Assembly: GCA_011391185.1 (NCBI GenBank)
Contig: JAABRB010000024.1
Coordinates: forward strand, 1 to 18,651
Origin: Betaproteobacteria bacterium
GTDB lineage: Bacteria > Pseudomonadota > Gammaproteobacteria > Burkholderiales > SG8-39
Reading direction: 5' to 3'
Length of the DNA stretch: 18,651 bases
Shown here: positions 1 through 7,155 of the stretch, piece after piece
How the letters are laid out: each line of letters begins with the position of its first letter
Numbering within the stretch: the stretch's first letter is position 1
Notes under the pieces: model-generated
Told to the model about the DNA's origin: nothing
The model's database searches: none
What the model saw: only the letters and a program-made list of their open reading frames with translations
Made by a program: the position numbers and the translations under genes

Positions 1-142
1 CCACTTCCGCGGGGTCCCGGATGAACCTCGACAGCAACCGCGAAAGCTTGCGCTGATACTTGACGACGAGCAGTCCGAACGCCTGCTTGTCGCCGCGCTG
101 CGCGCGCTCCACGAGCTGCTGATCGATCTCGCGATCACGCAT
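1..142 (-). CDS. rpoE: RNA polymerase sigma factor RpoE (sigma-E, ECF family), N-terminal part only
   Basis: This is the start of a gene that runs off the left edge; only about 47 residues are visible. The visible protein opens MRDREIDQQLVERAQRGDKQ and continues through LLVVKYQRKLSRLLSRFIRDP, which is the start of the sigma region 2 helix bundle of RpoE-type extracytoplasmic sigma factors. In this family RpoE directs RNA polymerase to envelope-stress genes and is held inactive by a membrane anti-sigma factor (RseA/MucA), normally encoded just downstream, outside this window. The ATG at 142 is chosen because it aligns residue for residue with the E. coli start and has a GGGGCGGCGG stretch directly upstream. 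An in-frame ATG at 169 would add nine residues but lacks a Shine-Dalgarno sequence. It lies downstream of fabF and the YgfX-like gene on the same strand, with a 126-bp gap. Confidence 0.88.
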   Translation of the reverse strand, partial: MRDREIDQQLVERAQRGDKQAFGLLVVKYQRKLSRLLSRFIRDPAEV

Positions 143-243
143 CCGCCGCCCCACGTCGGGCAAACGCATGCTGATTCAGGCGTTTAGTCCCGATCTGTCG
201 GAGCGCGGCCGCAATCGCCGGCACCGCACACGACCTCGGTCGT

Positions 244-270
244 AATGACATGAAGCAACTCAATTAGTTC
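244..270 (-). promoter_or_regulatory. Weak candidate sigma-E-type promoter for rpoE
   Basis: On the minus strand, GAACTA (270-265) is followed after exactly 16 bases by TCATT (248-244), in an unusually AT-rich patch of a GC-rich window. The sigma-E consensus is GAACTT, 16-17 bases, then TCTGA or TCAAA. The -35 matches well and the -10 poorly. It overlaps the last codon and stop codon of the ygfX-like gene and lies about 100 bases before the rpoE start. Autoregulation of rpoE from such a promoter is known in E. coli. Here it is only an inference from two short motifs. Confidence 0.28.
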
Positions 271-736
271 AGTTCGTTCCAGGGTCTTTCGGTTTCCACA
301 TGGCATGGATCACACCGATTCCCGCCGGGTGGCCCGGCTGCGGCCGCCATCGCAGCCAGACCCGCAGTTCGCGGCGCGCCTCGGCAGCCGCGGCATCGGG
401 TAGCAACAGCAGCGACTGCAGGCTCCGGCCCGCCGCCTTCAGTCCGATCACCATCAGCCAGGGCGCAAGCACGCCTCCCGTCACTTCGCCGGCAACGTGC
501 CACGCGCCGTCACCGTCCCGCCAGGCAGCACTTCCGTCCGGCTGAAGCGTGAGCTCGCGCACGGATCGGCGCGACCAATGCAGCAACCTGCCCCCCTGCA
601 CACCGGCCGAGAGCACAATTCCGGTCGCACAGATCAGGGCCGCCGATGCGGGCAGTGAAACGTACGCTGCGAATACCGCCAACGCATGGATGGCGCCCAC
701 CAGCACGGCGCCCAGGGGTGATGGACGGATCAGCAC
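269..736 (-). CDS. ygfX: YgfX/CptA-like membrane protein (DUF1434 family)
   Basis: A 155-residue protein with two adjacent hydrophobic segments near the N-terminus (about residues 8-28 and 30-47), then a soluble beta-rich domain ending RRELRVWLRWR. The pattern APWLMVIGLKAAGR followed by LLLLPD and an acidic/arginine helix lines up with E. coli YgfX (CptA), which has the same two-helix plus small soluble domain layout. E. coli YgfX is an inner-membrane protein encoded with SdhE and reported to affect MreB and FtsZ. No sdhE lies beside it here; it sits 14 bp after fabF and ahead of rpoE. The start is GTG at 736, the only reasonable in-frame start after the fabF stop, with no clear Shine-Dalgarno site, so it may be read by coupling from fabF. 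The family is fairly sure; the function in this organism is unknown. Confidence 0.65.
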   Translation of the reverse strand: MLIRPSPLGAVLVGAIHALAVFAAYVSLPASAALICATGIVLSAGVQGGRLLHWSRRSVRELTLQPDGSAAWRDGDGAWHVAGEVTGGVLAPWLMVIGLKAAGRSLQSLLLLPDAAAAEARRELRVWLRWRPQPGHPAGIGVIHAMWKPKDPGTN

Positions 737-750
737 GGGTAACGGGGTGA

Positions 751-1989
751 TCAGACCCGGGTGAAGATCAGCGTTCCGTTCGTGCCGCCGAATCCGAACG
801 AATTGGAAAGCGCGGCGCGAATCGGCATCGGTCGCGCCTCCCGCGGCACGTAGTCCAGGTCACACGCGTCGTCCTGGTCGACGAGGTTGGCCGTGGGCGG
901 CGCCACCTGATGGTGGATCGCGAGCGCGGAGAATATCGCCTCGACGCCGCCCGCAGCGCCCAGCAGATGACCGGTCATGGATTTCGTCGAGCTCAGCGCG
1001 AGGCGCCCGGCATGATCGCCGAAGCAGCGCTTCACGGCCACCGTCTCGGCGATATCGCCGAGTTGCGTCGATGTCCCGTGCGCGTTGATGTAGTCGACCT
1101 GGTCGGTGTTGAGGCGGGCGTTCCGGAGTGCATTCGCCATGCATCGCGCCGCGCCCTCGCCGTCTTCCGCAGGCTGGGTGATGTGAAACGCGTCGGCGCT
1201 CATTCCGTAGCCCGCGAGCTCGGCGTAAATTCGCGCGCCGCGCTTCCGGGCATGCTCGTACTCCTCGAGGACCACGCACCCCGCCCCTTCGCCCAGCACA
1301 AAACCGTCGCGTCCCTTGTCCCAGGGGCGACTCGCCGTCGCCGGGTCGTCATTGCGCGTGGAGAGTGCCCGGGCGGCGCAGAATCCTCCGACGCCAAGCG
1401 GGGAAATGGTCGCCTCCGAGCCACCGGCAATCATCACATCGGCGTCCCCGTATTCGATCAACCGGCCGGCGTCCCCGATCGAATGGGCACTCGTCGTGCA
1501 CGCCGTCACCATCGCCAGATTGGGGCCCTTCAGGCCCAGCATGATCGACAGTTGACCGGCGATCATGTTGATGATGGACCCCGGAACGAAGAACGGCGAA
1601 ATCTTGCGTACGCCGCCGGCATCGTAGTCGCGGCCGGTGGCCTCGATCAGCGGCAGACCGCCGATTCCGGAGCCGATGTTGGCGCCGGCCCGCTCCAGGT
1701 CGATCTTTGCAAAGTCCAGCCCTGAATCACGCGCGGCCTGCAGCGCCGCGGCAATGCCGTAGTGGATGAACTTGTCGAACCGCCGCAATTCCTTGGGGCC
1801 CAGGTACGCGGTGGGGTCGAATCCTTTTACCTCGCCCGCGATCCGGCTGGGAAACGTCGCAGGGTCGAAATGCGTGATGCGCGCGATCCCCGACGTCCCG
1901 GCAAGTATCGCGCTCCATGCCGTCTCGACGGTATTGCCGACCGGGCAGACGAGGCCGACTCCGGTGACGACTACGCGGCGGCGCGACAA
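751..1989 (-). CDS. fabF: 3-oxoacyl-ACP synthase II (beta-ketoacyl-ACP synthase FabF)
   Basis: FabF condenses malonyl-ACP with acyl-ACP in each elongation cycle of cytoplasmic type II fatty acid synthesis. The 412-residue product has full family length. The thiolase-fold catalytic triad is intact: nucleophile Cys164 in [10 protein letters not shown], His304 in [11 protein letters not shown] and His341 in [15 protein letters not shown], with Lys336 in the same motif. The glycine-rich [11 protein letters not shown] tail is also present. The start is TTG at 1989 (protein [12 protein letters not shown], as in E. coli MSKRRVVVTGLG). The upstream frame meets a TGA with no ATG or GTG in between, so TTG is the only start that keeps the conserved N-terminus. 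The ribosome site is weak (GGGA about ten bases upstream). It follows acpP after 49 bp, the usual acpP-fabF order. Confidence 0.97.
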   Translation of the reverse strand: MSRRRVVVTGVGLVCPVGNTVETAWSAILAGTSGIARITHFDPATFPSRIAGEVKGFDPTAYLGPKELRRFDKFIHYGIAAALQAARDSGLDFAKIDLERAGANIGSGIGGLPLIEATGRDYDAGGVRKISPFFVPGSIINMIAGQLSIMLGLKGPNLAMVTACTTSAHSIGDAGRLIEYGDADVMIAGGSEATISPLGVGGFCAARALSTRNDDPATASRPWDKGRDGFVLGEGAGCVVLEEYEHARKRGARIYAELAGYGMSADAFHITQPAEDGEGAARCMANALRNARLNTDQVDYINAHGTSTQLGDIAETVAVKRCFGDHAGRLALSSTKSMTGHLLGAAGGVEAIFSALAIHHQVAPPTANLVDQDDACDLDYVPREARPMPIRAALSNSFGFGGTNGTLIFTRV

Positions 1990-2038
1990 CCCTGATATTC
2001 CCGGTGACGGCGGGGAGGCGGATCAGGCGGCGGGTCGC

Positions 2039-2281
2039 TCAGGCCTTCTTGGCATGAGAAACGATGTAATCGATGGCCTGCTGAACAGTGGTGATCTTCT
2101 CGGCCTCCTCGTCGGGAATCTCAATCTCGAACTCCTCCTCGAGGGCCATGACGAGCTCCACGGTGTCGAGCGAGTCCGCGCCGAGATCATCGACGAACCG
2201 CGACTCGTTCTTGATTTCAGATTCGTTCACGCCGAGTTGCTCGGCGACGATCTTCTTGACTCGTTGATCGACATTTTCCAT
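2039..2281 (-). CDS. acpP: Acyl carrier protein AcpP
   Basis: An 80-residue, strongly acidic protein that carries the growing acyl chain for fatty acid and phospholipid synthesis. The 4'-phosphopantetheine attachment site is Ser37 in the invariant [12 protein letters not shown] motif, followed by the acidic recognition helix [16 protein letters not shown]. The frame stays open further upstream, but the ATG at 2281 ([10 protein letters not shown]) gives normal AcpP length and has a good AAGGAG Shine-Dalgarno sequence four to five bases before it. The gene is unusual in its cluster for a strong ribosome site and an ATG start, and for being separated from fabG by about 290 bp. AcpP is normally needed in far larger amounts than the Fab enzymes, so separate expression would make sense. 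Confidence 0.98.
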   Translation of the reverse strand: MENVDQRVKKIVAEQLGVNESEIKNESRFVDDLGADSLDTVELVMALEEEFEIEIPDEEAEKITTVQQAIDYIVSHAKKA

Positions 2282-2340
2282 GCTGACTCCTTCCCCTTTT
2301 TTTGCCAGCCTGCCGTGCGCGGGCTGCTCCGAGCGGCGCA

Positions 2341-2349
2341 ATTCTAGCA
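2341..2349 (-). promoter_or_regulatory. Candidate extended -10 promoter for acpP
   Basis: Minus-strand reading gives TGCTAGAAT, an extended -10 element (TGnTATAAT consensus with one mismatch in the hexamer). No good -35 lies 17 bases upstream, which is tolerated by extended -10 promoters. Transcription would begin near 2334, giving an acpP leader of about 53 nt that contains the strong Shine-Dalgarno site. In E. coli acpP also has its own promoter in addition to read-through from fabG. Confidence 0.42.
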
Positions 2350-2421
2350 GAATCGCCCCGCCGCTCCGCAGCAGTCGGGACATCACCTAGCAACGTGTCC
2401 AGTGACGCCGCGTGCGTGCAC

Positions 2422-2500
2422 GGGGATATACAAGGACAAGGGGCACGCCCCTTGTTCCGATTGGGGGATATACAAGGAAAAGGGGTCTCCCCCTTTGTTC
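2422..2500. repeat. Two tandem palindromic repeat units between fabG and acpP
   Basis: Two copies of a 36-37 bp unit lie at 2422-2457 and 2464-2500, separated by 6 bp. Both open with the identical 15-mer GGGGATATACAAGGA and close with TTGTTC. Each contains an inverted repeat. In the first, ACAAGGGGC (2436-2444) pairs with GCCCCTTGT (2447-2455). In the second, AAAGGGG (2479-2485) pairs with CCCCTTT (2490-2496). Where the two units differ, the changes mostly keep the pairing, suggesting the structure is maintained. On the transcribed minus strand each hairpin is followed by a moderately U-rich run (UUUUCC and UUGUCC), so they could act as weak terminators, RNA-processing sites or mobile palindromic elements. 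No similar unit was noticed elsewhere in the window. The rest of the 2350-2573 spacer shows nothing. Confidence 0.8.
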
Positions 2501-2573
2501 GTAATTCCGGGGTTTGTCCTGCACGCTCGCTGCCCGCATCGAAGTCTCCGCTGGATCATTGCTCGATGCCACG

Positions 2574-3314
2574 CTACTCCATGTACATTCCGCCGTTGAC
2601 GTGGAGCGTGGCGCCGGTGATATAGCCCGCATCGGGCGAGGCGAGGAACACCACGGCGGCCGCGATATCCTCGGGCCGACCCAGGCGACCGAGCGGAATC
2701 TGACCGAGCAGCGCGGCCCGGGTCGCCTCGGGCAAGGCCTGGGTCATGTCGGTGTCGATGAAGCCCGGCGCGACGCAGTTCACCGTGATGCCCCGGCTCC
2801 CGATCTCGCGTCCCAGCGAACGAGCGAGCCCGGCGATGCCCGCCTTGGCGGCCGAATAGTTCACCTGGCCCGCGTTGCCGCTTGCCCCGACCACCGATGT
2901 GATGTTGATGATCCTGCCGGCGCGGGCTTTCATCATTCCCCGCAGGACGGCGCGCGACAGGCGGAACACGGATTTCAGATTCGTGTCGATGACCGCGTCC
3001 CACTCAGCGTCCTTCATGCGCAACAGGAGGTTGTCCCGCGTAATGCCCGCGTTGTTGACCAGAATCGCCACGGCGCCGAACTCCTTCTCGACCTCGCCAA
3101 GCAATCGGTCTACGGATTGTGCGTCCGTGACGTTCAGCACGGCCCCCCGCCCTCGCACGCTCGCCTGGACCAGGGCGTCGCTGATCGCGGCCGCACCGGC
3201 ATCGGTCGTTCCGGTGCCGACCACGGTTGCGCCGGCCCTGCCGAGGGCCAGGGCAATCGATCGGCCGATCCCGCGCGTCGCGCCGGTCACCAGCGCTACC
3301 TGTCCGTTCAGCAC
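2574..3314 (-). CDS. fabG: 3-oxoacyl-ACP reductase FabG
   Basis: This NADPH-dependent short-chain dehydrogenase performs the first reduction of the fatty acid elongation cycle. The 246-residue protein has the cofactor motif TGATRGIG (residues 10-17), NNAG at 87-90, and the active-site set Asn112, Ser140, Tyr153 and Lys157 (YSAAK). The C-terminal GATLHVNGGMYM is typical of FabG rather than of other members of the family. The start is GTG at 3314, one base after the fabD stop codon, with GGGAGG six to seven bases upstream inside the end of fabD, so translation is probably coupled to fabD. The long 290-bp gap to acpP downstream is described separately. Confidence 0.97.
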   Translation of the reverse strand: MLNGQVALVTGATRGIGRSIALALGRAGATVVGTGTTDAGAAAISDALVQASVRGRGAVLNVTDAQSVDRLLGEVEKEFGAVAILVNNAGITRDNLLLRMKDAEWDAVIDTNLKSVFRLSRAVLRGMMKARAGRIINITSVVGASGNAGQVNYSAAKAGIAGLARSLGREIGSRGITVNCVAPGFIDTDMTQALPEATRAALLGQIPLGRLGRPEDIAAAVVFLASPDAGYITGATLHVNGGMYME

Positions 3315-3315
3315 T

Positions 3316-4251
3316 TCAGCCTCCCTTCACTCGGGCGATGGCCGCCTCGATGCTGTCACGGTCGGTCAGCGGAACGCCTTCGACGCCGTCGGCAATGCGC
3401 TTGACGAGCGGGGCCAGCACCTTGCCGGGACCGCACTCCGCGATGCAAGTCACGCCATCGGCGGCCATGGTGCGAATCGTCTCCACCCAGCGAACCGGGT
3501 GGTTCGCCTGCCGCACCAATGCATCACGCACCTGGTCCGGTTTGTCGTAGGTCTTGACGTCCACGTTATGCAGCACCGGTATCCGCGGGGGACGCACCGC
3601 AACGCCCGCCAGCGCCTCGCGAAGCCGGGCCGCCGCCGGCGCGAGCAGGGATGAATGGAACGGCGCGCTCACGGGAAGGGTGACAGTGCGTTTTGCGCCA
3701 CGCGCCTTGGCCGCCGCGATCGCGCGTTGCACCGCGGACGCGTGCCCGGCGATCACCACCTGGTTCGGGGCGTTGTAATTCACGGGCTCGACGACCTGCC
3801 CCTCGGATGCCTCGGCGCATGCTGCGCGGACTGCATCGTCGTCGAGACCGAGTATCGCCGCCATCGCGCCTGCGCCCTGCGGCACGGCATCCTGCATGGC
3901 CTGCGCGCGAACGCGAACCAGCGGCAGCGCGGCGGCGAAGTCGATGGCGTCCGCCACGACGAGCGCCGTGTATTCTCCCAGGCTGTGCCCGGCGACCAGC
4001 TCGGGTTCCGGTCCGCCCAGCGCCCGCCAGACCCGATACGCCGCGACGCCTGCCGTGAGCATCACCGGCTGGGTGTTTACCGTCTGGTTGAGTTCCTCGA
4101 TCGGCCCCTCCGCGATCAGCTTGCCGATGTCCTGCTTGAGAACATCGGATGCGGTCGCCAGCACTTCGCGCACTTCGGCCGAGTCCCCATAGCCCTGCAG
4201 CATGCCGACGGACTGCGAGCCCTGACCGGGGAAAACCATCGCGAACTTCAT
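3316..4251 (-). CDS. fabD: Malonyl-CoA:ACP transacylase FabD
   Basis: FabD moves the malonyl group from CoA to AcpP, supplying the two-carbon donor for elongation. The 311-residue protein starts MKFAMVFPGQGSQSVGM, the classic FabD opening with the GQGSQ oxyanion loop. The nucleophile is Ser90 in GHSLGEY and the partner is His199 in SAPFHSSLL. A conserved ECGPGKVL motif lies near the C-terminus. The frame stays open upstream across fabH, but the ATG at 4251 is the true start: it matches the family N-terminus and has a GGAGAGGG ribosome site about ten bases upstream. It is 38 bp from fabH and ends one base before the fabG start. Confidence 0.97.
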   Translation of the reverse strand: MKFAMVFPGQGSQSVGMLQGYGDSAEVREVLATASDVLKQDIGKLIAEGPIEELNQTVNTQPVMLTAGVAAYRVWRALGGPEPELVAGHSLGEYTALVVADAIDFAAALPLVRVRAQAMQDAVPQGAGAMAAILGLDDDAVRAACAEASEGQVVEPVNYNAPNQVVIAGHASAVQRAIAAAKARGAKRTVTLPVSAPFHSSLLAPAAARLREALAGVAVRPPRIPVLHNVDVKTYDKPDQVRDALVRQANHPVRWVETIRTMAADGVTCIAECGPGKVLAPLVKRIADGVEGVPLTDRDSIEAAIARVKGG

Positions 4252-4289
4252 TGCGTCCCTCTCCGAATTGCGAATTGCTTTCCGTTGCG

Positions 4290-5249
4290 CTACATCTCCA
4301 CCAGCGTCGCGCCCCACGTGAACCCGCCTCCGACGCCTTGCATCAGGACGCGCTGACCGGCGCGAATGCGCCCGTCGCGCACCGCCAGGTCGAGTGCGAG
4401 CGGGACCGATGCCGCCGACGTATTCGCATGGCGATCGACGGTGACGACGAGCCGCTCGCGGGGAATCTTCAGCCGCTTTGCGGTCGCCTCGAGGATACGA
4501 AGGTTCGCCTGGTGCGGAATCAGCCAGTCGATGTCCGTCAGCGCCAGGCCGCATCGCGTGACCGTCTCGCGCGCGACCTCGTCCAGGACCTTTACCGCGA
4601 GCTTGAACACGGCCTGGCCATCCATCCTGAGGAACGGGACGCCGATCACCGATCCCCCGGACACGTTTCCCGGTGTCGAGAGGATCCCCGCCTGGCTGCC
4701 GTCCGCGTGCAGGACCGACCCGAGCACGCCCGGGCGCGAGTCCGCGCGCAGGACGACCGCGCCCGCACCGTCGCCGAACAGGACGCAGGTGCTGCGATCG
4801 CTCCAATCGAGGATTCGCGAGAACACCTCGCTGCCAATGACCAGCGCCGAGCGCGCCTGCCCGGCGCGGACGAGACTGTCCGCAAGCGCAAGCGCGTAGA
4901 CGAAGCCGCTGCAGACCGCCTGGATATCGAATGCCGCGCATCCCTTTGCGCCAAGCCGCGCCTGAACCAGGCACGCCGTGCTCGGGAACACGAAATCCGG
5001 TGTCGACGTCGCAACGATGATGAGGTCCAGCGCTCCGGCGTCGACACCGGCCGCCGCAAGAGCCGCCGCACTGGCCTCCACTGCGAGGTCGCTCGCCGTC
5101 TGATCCGGATTCGCGATGTACCGCTGCCGGATTCCGGTGCGCGTGACGATCCATTCGTCCGATGTATCGATCCGCCGGGCCAGGGCGTCGTTGGTGACCA
5201 GGTTCGGCGGAAGGTAGCTTCCGGTGCCGACGATCCGTGTGTAGATCAC
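4290..5249 (-). CDS. fabH: 3-oxoacyl-ACP synthase III FabH
   Basis: FabH condenses acetyl-CoA with malonyl-ACP and so starts each new fatty acid chain. The 319-residue protein has the catalytic triad Cys113 ([13 protein letters not shown]), His246 (IPHQAN) and Asn276 (HANTSAAS), the [12 protein letters not shown] motif, and the GGGFTWGA motif close to the C-terminus. The start is GTG at 5249, which overlaps the plsX stop codon by four bases (GTGA), a typical translational-coupling arrangement. The plsX-fabH-fabD-fabG order is the same as in E. coli. Confidence 0.97.
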   Translation of the reverse strand: MIYTRIVGTGSYLPPNLVTNDALARRIDTSDEWIVTRTGIRQRYIANPDQTASDLAVEASAAALAAAGVDAGALDLIIVATSTPDFVFPSTACLVQARLGAKGCAAFDIQAVCSGFVYALALADSLVRAGQARSALVIGSEVFSRILDWSDRSTCVLFGDGAGAVVLRADSRPGVLGSVLHADGSQAGILSTPGNVSGGSVIGVPFLRMDGQAVFKLAVKVLDEVARETVTRCGLALTDIDWLIPHQANLRILEATAKRLKIPRERLVVTVDRHANTSAASVPLALDLAVRDGRIRAGQRVLMQGVGGGFTWGATLVEM

Positions 5250-6271
5250 GCTGCGGCCTCCGCGCCTCCGGGCTGCGTCGTTCCGACAATTCGCGCCAGG
5301 ACGTCGTGCCGGACCTCCTCTGCCGCCCGCTCCAGCGCGCGCTGAAATGCATAGCTGTCCGCCGATCCATGGCTCTTGACGACGATGCCGCGCAGACCGA
5401 GCAGGGTCGCCCCATTGTAGCGGCGATGGTCGACCCTCCGTCGGAAGCGCGTGATCACGGGCAGGGCGATCACCGCGATCACCTTGGCGAACAGGCTGCG
5501 CGTGAACTCCTCACGCAGAAAGCTGCCGAGCATCTGCGCGAGCCCTTCCGAGGTCTTGAGCGCGACGTTCCCGACGAAGCCGTCGCAGACGATGACATCC
5601 GCCGCGCCGCGGTAGATTCCGTCGCCCTCGACATTGCCGATGAAGTTCAGTCCGCTCGCCCGCAGCAGTTCCCCTGCCTGCTTGACGACTTCGTTGCCTT
5701 TGATGGCCTCCTCCCCGATATTGAGCAACCCGACGCTCGGGCGCTCCTTCTGCTCGACCGCCGCCACGAGCGACGCGCCCATCACGGCGAACTGAAGCAG
5801 ATTCTCGGGCGTGCAATCGACGTTTGCGCCAAGGTCCAGCATGTATGTGCTGCCCTTCATGCTGGGAAGCACCGATACGATTGCGGGGCGGTCGATTCCG
5901 GGCAGGGTTTTCAGCACGAATCGCGAGATCGCCATCAGCGCCCCGGTATTGCCCGCGCTGACACAGGCATCTGCGGCGCCGTTCTTCACGAGGTTCGCCA
6001 CGACGCGCATCGACGAATCCTTCTTGCTGCGCAACGCCTGGCGCGGCGGCTCGTCCATCGCAACCACCTCGGCGGCGTGATGCACGCTCAGTCGCGTGCT
6101 GCGCACTGCGTTTCGGCGCTGCAGTTCTTCGTCGATCGACGCCCGGAGGCCCACGAGGATGAGCCGGTCGTCCGGATGGGCGTCGAGAAACGCGAGCGCC
6201 GCGGGCACGGTGATCTTCGGCCCGTGATCACCGCCCATGCAGTCGATTGCGAGCGTGACGGGTCTGGTCAC
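5246..6271 (-). CDS. plsX: Phosphate acyltransferase PlsX (acyl-ACP:phosphate)
   Basis: PlsX converts acyl-ACP to acyl-phosphate, the donor used by PlsY to make lysophosphatidic acid, and is usually loosely bound to the membrane. The 341-residue protein opens [18 protein letters not shown], matching the MGGD(F/H)GP signature of the family. It also contains SAGNTGALM and the late motif [15 protein letters not shown]. The start is GTG at 6271; this gives an N-terminus nearly identical in layout to E. coli PlsX, although no clear Shine-Dalgarno sequence is present. It follows rpmF after 92 bp with no recognisable signal in that spacer, and overlaps fabH by four bases. Confidence 0.97.
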   Translation of the reverse strand: MTRPVTLAIDCMGGDHGPKITVPAALAFLDAHPDDRLILVGLRASIDEELQRRNAVRSTRLSVHHAAEVVAMDEPPRQALRSKKDSSMRVVANLVKNGAADACVSAGNTGALMAISRFVLKTLPGIDRPAIVSVLPSMKGSTYMLDLGANVDCTPENLLQFAVMGASLVAAVEQKERPSVGLLNIGEEAIKGNEVVKQAGELLRASGLNFIGNVEGDGIYRGAADVIVCDGFVGNVALKTSEGLAQMLGSFLREEFTRSLFAKVIAVIALPVITRFRRRVDHRRYNGATLLGLRGIVVKSHGSADSYAFQRALERAAEEVRHDVLARIVGTTQPGGAEAAA

Positions 6272-6363
6272 GGGTCTGCGCGGCCGCGCTCCGCAGCAGG
6301 CACGGCGCCTTCGGTATCTCCCACGGCCAGGATGCGCGGCGGCCCCGCGTCGGTCTGGGCCGA

Positions 6364-6543
6364 CTACTCGCTCTTCGACTTGATGACTTTCTTCCCGCGG
6401 TAAAAACCGCTCGGGCTCACGTGGTGCCGAAGGTGCACCTCGCCCGTGGAGGGCTCGAGCGCAAGCGCCGGCGTGCTGAGGGCGTCATGGGACCGGCGCA
6501 TATCGCGGCGGGATGCGGATTTCTTGTTCTGCTGAACAGCCAT
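6364..6543 (-). CDS. rpmF: Large ribosomal subunit protein bL32
   Basis: A 59-residue basic protein starting [20 protein letters not shown], the hallmark N-terminus of bL32, followed by [10 protein letters not shown] and ending [20 protein letters not shown]. bL32 is a small component near the exit-tunnel side of the 50S subunit. The zinc-binding cysteines found in some bL32 forms are absent, as is usual for this C-minus type. The ATG at 6543 has AGGAG nine bases upstream. It lies between yceD (41 bp) and plsX (92 bp), the conserved yceD-rpmF-plsX arrangement of proteobacteria. Confidence 0.97.
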   Translation of the reverse strand: MAVQQNKKSASRRDMRRSHDALSTPALALEPSTGEVHLRHHVSPSGFYRGKKVIKSKSE

Positions 6544-6584
6544 TTCGGATGCTCCTCAAGTAGTCATTCAAGCGCCGGGAGCGA

Positions 6585-7073
6585 TCAGCTCTTCGTCCGG
6601 CCAGTTCGCAATGCCGCCAGGGCGGCGAAAGGCGACGCACGATCGCCACCCGAATCCCCCGCCCCTGCCGGGCACTGCGCGTGCGTCGGCACCATCGGGA
6701 GCGCGAGGATCACCTCGTCCTCCACCAAAGCGGCCACCGACATCGACCGGCTCGCCAGTACCCGGTCGATGTCGTCGTCCGCGAGATCCACTACCCGCTG
6801 CGACTCCGAGAGCTCCAGCTCGGCGCTCGCCGCCACCGGCACCGCCACCGTACCGAGGCAGCGCTGGCACGCAAGCTCCAGCATGCCCGTCGCCTCGATA
6901 TGCAGGCCCGGCCTTCCCTGCGCCGTCGCTCCGCCCCGGACCGCGTAGCGGATCCGGGCGATGCTGCAGCCCAGCTCGGAGAGCCGGGGCAGATCGGCAA
7001 GTTCCAGCGCTCCTGCGAGCGTCGCGCCGGTGCGGGCAAACTCCAGCCCGTCGATGACGCCGCATCGCGACAT
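6585..7073 (-). CDS. yceD: YceD/DUF177 family 23S rRNA accumulation protein
   Basis: The 162-residue protein carries the family signatures LACQRCLG (Cys69 and Cys72) and VEDEVILALPMVPTH (about residues 117-131), matching E. coli YceD (LECQRC and DEIILALPVVPVH), and ends with a PFAALAALR tail. DUF177 proteins are linked to 23S rRNA accumulation or maturation in bacteria and plant chloroplasts, which fits the rpmF neighbour. The frame is open well upstream, but the ATG at 7073 (MSRCGVIDGLEFAR) gives the usual length. Oddly, there is no Shine-Dalgarno sequence, and the strong promoter upstream predicts an RNA start only about three bases before this ATG, so the message may be leaderless. Confidence 0.92.
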   Translation of the reverse strand: MSRCGVIDGLEFARTGATLAGALELADLPRLSELGCSIARIRYAVRGGATAQGRPGLHIEATGMLELACQRCLGTVAVPVAASAELELSESQRVVDLADDDIDRVLASRSMSVAALVEDEVILALPMVPTHAQCPAGAGDSGGDRASPFAALAALRTGRTKS

Positions 7074-7082
7074 AGGGGCGGC

Positions 7083-7111
7083 ATGATATGATTTTCGGGC
7101 CACTCTGTCAA
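7083..7111 (-). promoter_or_regulatory. Strong sigma70-type promoter for the yceD-rpmF-plsX-fab cluster
   Basis: On the minus strand a perfect -35 TTGACA (7111-7106) is followed, after exactly 17 bases, by TATCAT (7088-7083), which matches the -10 consensus at five of six positions. An oligo-T run lies just upstream of the -35. The predicted transcription start is near 7076, three bases before the yceD ATG at 7073. The divergent gene maf starts at 7156, so the whole 82-bp spacer must serve both directions; no equally good plus-strand promoter was seen. Confidence 0.8.
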
Positions 7112-7155
7112 AAAAAACATAGAGGTAGCGCCGATTTGCGGTGCGCGCGCCGACC

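Noticed and set aside
2422..2500. CRISPR-like repeat-spacer unit
   Set aside because: Only two copies, 6 bp apart, with internal hairpins and no cas genes; a palindromic repeat pair fits better.
4149..5345. A 398-codon plus-strand frame opposite fabH
   Set aside because: Antisense of fabH with intact catalytic residues; no motif and no ribosome site.
4252..5415. Upstream extension of the fabD frame to a 699-residue protein
   Set aside because: The extension runs out of frame through fabH; FabD begins at the ATG at 4251 with a good ribosome site and the conserved MKFAMVFPGQGSQ start.
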